A stretch of DNA of 7,727 nt. It comes from Acidobacteriota bacterium. Its GTDB lineage: Bacteria > Acidobacteriota > HRBIN11. The notes under the pieces are model-generated. The model did no database searches. It was not told the origin of the DNA and saw only the letters and a program-made list of their open reading frames with translations. Positions 6,244-7,727 of the stretch are shown here, piece by piece (the first letter of the stretch is position 1; the number at the start of each line of letters is the position of its first letter). The position numbers and the translations under genes were made by a program. The stretch covers positions 1 through 7,727 of the forward strand of contig JAUQPV010000116.1 in NCBI GenBank assembly GCA_030550225.1. Direction: 5' to 3'.

Positions 6244-7393
6244 TCCTCACGCCTCTTAGGCTGTGGGCTAAGCGGAGCACGCGCTCGACCTCTTTCCGGA
6301 CCTCAGCAGGCCGTTCCGAGGGAATTCCAAGCAGGCGCATACCGTTCTCCTCAGTCCAACGAGCCAGCGCGGTAGCCCTATAAAGCTGGCCGATGCGTTC
6401 ATATTCGTCTTCCAGAAACCTCTGCAAGGCCTCTGGGAGGCCATCCGGGATAAGGGGCGTGATATCCGTTCGTCGCCTTTCGATCAGTTCTTCCACTTGA
6501 AGAATCAAGGTCTCCAGTAGTCCGAGGGCAATAGAAGCCCAACGGTCTGCTGTCATCTCGTCCCCTCGGTCTCGGGCGGCCACGGCTTGGCTGTGATAAT
6601 GAGCCATCTGGCGATAGGCCGCCGCGACGGCCATCTGGACTTCAGGCGCAGGGACAGGAATCTGGAGAGCCCGGATCTCATCGAAGTCAATTTTGACCTG
6701 TCCGGAGACACCCGCTAACCACCGTTCCAATTGACCTGCCCCGTATCGACTCTGGATGAAGACGACGACCCATTCAGGCCGGATGCCATTCACGACGATC
6801 CGGTCAATGTCCTGGCTAATATTGGCCAAGCCGATATCCTCGGGCACAACAGCACATCGTCCCAGGGAGCCGACGCCGCTGTTGACGATCACGATATCAC
6901 CGGCCTGCAAACGGCTTCGGAGGAGGTCATTGTGACTCCCCTCGCCGATAAAGCGCCGCTGGTATGGGGTTTCCCAAAGGTCCAGACCGGTCCGGCGCAG
7001 ATTCCGGACCTGGTAGTAAGCGACACCACGGACTTGCGACCCGTCTGGGAGACGAAGCCAAACTACGCCTTTCCGTCGCCCGACCCGCGTCCCCCTGGGG
7101 GGATATTCACGACGGCCGACTTGGCCATAAGTAATGCCTGGGACTTTTAAGCCGAACCGATCGACGGTCTCCGGGATAAAGTCGCCGAGGGAACGGACCG
7201 GGAAGGGACTCCGGTTCAAAGTCTCATACAGCGGCTCCCATCGGGGGTTCCAGAAAGCCGGATTGGCCCGTTCGACCAGACGGCGTTGTTCAACCCGGAC
7301 CATCATGGGATCTTGGTCCCGAAGGACGGTGACAGGACCCTCGGGCAATTGAATGACCCGTTCCTGGATTTCAGGATGAACCGGTACCGGCAT
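6230..7393 (-). CDS. Single-TRD specificity subunit of a type I-like restriction-modification system (HsdS-like)
   Basis: A 387-residue protein expected to recognise the DNA target and bring the methylase subunits to it. After an N-terminal stretch with ERANPAFWNP (as in many S subunits, which open with a D/NP-x-x-xxP element), residues about 65-255 form one target-recognition domain. Its hallmarks are LQAGDIVIVNSG, GSLGRCAVVP, ISQDIDRI, a W-V-V-x-F-I-Q-S-R-Y-G strand and IPVPAPEVQ. The rest (about 250-345) looks helical, like the spacer that binds methylase subunits. Full HsdS proteins carry two such domains, so this is a half-S form that may dimerise or read an asymmetric half-site. ATG at 7393 was chosen because GAGGTG lies just upstream and the preceding open stretch to 7627 overlaps purA and looks non-coding. 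It overlaps the end of purA by 23 bases and the next methylase gene by 14. Confidence 0.85.
   Translation of the reverse strand: MPVPVHPEIQERVIQLPEGPVTVLRDQDPMMVRVEQRRLVERANPAFWNPRWEPLYETLNRSPFPVRSLGDFIPETVDRFGLKVPGITYGQVGRREYPPRGTRVGRRKGVVWLRLPDGSQVRGVAYYQVRNLRRTGLDLWETPYQRRFIGEGSHNDLLRSRLQAGDIVIVNSGVGSLGRCAVVPEDIGLANISQDIDRIVVNGIRPEWVVVFIQSRYGAGQLERWLAGVSGQVKIDFDEIRALQIPVPAPEVQMAVAAAYRQMAHYHSQAVAARDRGDEMTADRWASIALGLLETLILQVEELIERRRTDITPLIPDGLPEALQRFLEDEYERIGQLYRATALARWTEENGMRLLGIPSERPAEVRKEVERVLRLAHSLRGVRIAAG
6252..6257 (-). promoter_or_regulatory. Shine-Dalgarno supporting the TTG start of the larger methylase
   Basis: AAGAGG on the minus strand lies 8 bases before TTG at 6243, inside the end of the specificity gene. 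The ATG at 6213 lacks a comparable site. This decides a rare start codon. Confidence 0.65.
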
Positions 7394-7727
7394 AGGGCAC
7401 CTCGGAATCCTCAGCGTTGGGTGTCGGGTGTTCACCACGTCGCCGGAGGACTTCGTCGGGGGGGCAGAACCAGGCCGTCTCGTGACGCTGGGGGCCGCTG
7501 GACAAGAGGACGACGGGTCGACCCGTGTAGGTCTCGATCCGACGAATATAGGCTCGGGCCGCCTCGGGCAAGTGGTCCGGGCAGGTCGCTCCGTACGTCG
7601 ATTCGGGCCAGCCAGGCCAGTCTTCATAGACGGGCTGGACGCGCGCCAGCAGGTCAGCCCGGACGGGACAGCCCTCGACGGGCCGTCCGTCCAAGGTGTA
7701 GCCGACGCACAGGCGGACCCGGGGCAG
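7371..7727 (-). CDS. purA: Adenylosuccinate synthetase, C-terminal part (partial; start lies beyond the window)
   Basis: PurA joins IMP and aspartate with GTP to form adenylosuccinate, the first committed step from IMP to AMP, in the cytoplasm. Only the last 118 residues are in the window. The match to the PurA C-terminus is clear: RVRLCVGYTLDG corresponds to the usual KVCVAYEYDG strand, then PVYEDWPGWPES, a short linker, LPEAARAYIRRIETYTGRPV, and LLSSGPQRHET. The last matches the IISxGPDRxET end in which a Ser-x-Gly stretch contacts the guanine of GTP in the E. coli enzyme; here the Asp of GPDR is Gln. About 31 residues follow HETAWF, roughly 20 more than in E. coli PurA. The specificity gene starts inside this tail, so the modification genes are probably co-transcribed with purA. 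The N-terminal catalytic half is not visible. Confidence 0.92.
   Translation of the reverse strand: MPRVRLCVGYTLDGRPVEGCPVRADLLARVQPVYEDWPGWPESTYGATCPDHLPEAARAYIRRIETYTGRPVVLLSSGPQRHETAWFCPPDEVLRRRGEHPTPNAEDSEVPYAGTGSS
7398..7403 (-). promoter_or_regulatory. Shine-Dalgarno for the specificity gene
   Basis: GAGGTG on the minus strand lies 4 bases (GAGG 6 bases) before the ATG at 7393, inside the last codons of purA. It fixes the start and implies coupling to purA translation. Confidence 0.6.

Noticed and set aside
7394..7627. Upstream extension of the specificity protein by 78 residues
   Set aside because: It overlaps the well-supported purA C-terminus in another frame, is low in typical protein character (Arg/Pro/Ser-rich), and the ATG at 7393 has a good ribosome binding site.

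Overview
The window is GC-rich and densely coded, and every supported gene lies on the minus strand, so the biological reading direction is from position 7727 down to 1. The proteins are rich in Arg and poor in Lys. Nothing seen here identifies the organism beyond 'a GC-rich bacterium'. A thermophile or an uncultured lineage is possible, but that is only an impression.

Right part (7727 to 3324): a tight run of five genes. It begins with the C-terminal part of adenylosuccinate synthetase (purA, cut by the window edge). Then come a single-TRD specificity (HsdS-like) protein, an N6-adenine methylase with an HsdR-N/PD-(D/E)xK-like N-terminus, a second shorter N6-adenine methylase, and a small ankyrin-repeat lipoprotein. 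Adjacent genes overlap by 23, 14 and 4 bases or are 2 bases apart, so co-transcription and translational coupling are likely. The three DNA-modification genes look like a compact restriction-modification system without a separate HsdR helicase. The larger methylase carries NPPA in place of NPP(F/Y/W) and has E-x-E in place of E-x-K at the nuclease-like site. The smaller methylase has an intact NPPF. This asymmetric S + M-like/nuclease-like + M arrangement is the most unusual thing in the window. A hairpin followed by five T residues (3230-3252) plausibly ends the unit.

Left part (3062 to 208): a two-gene signalling module. The upstream gene encodes a soluble histidine-kinase-like protein with two N-terminal receiver domains. 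Both receivers lack the phosphoacceptor Asp (Gly and Trp instead), and the expected H-box position holds Ala instead of His, yet the ATP-binding boxes are intact. The downstream gene encodes a response regulator with an apparently functional receiver joined to an HD-GYP domain, the type that degrades cyclic di-GMP. The kinase-like protein may therefore act as an ATP-binding pseudokinase or scaffold for the regulator.

Left edge (1 to 207): the first codons of a probable IS5/IS4-type transposase run off the window. They are followed by a short intergenic region with an 8-bp tandem repeat and a GC-rich hairpin downstream of the HD-GYP gene. No RNA genes or CRISPR arrays were seen.
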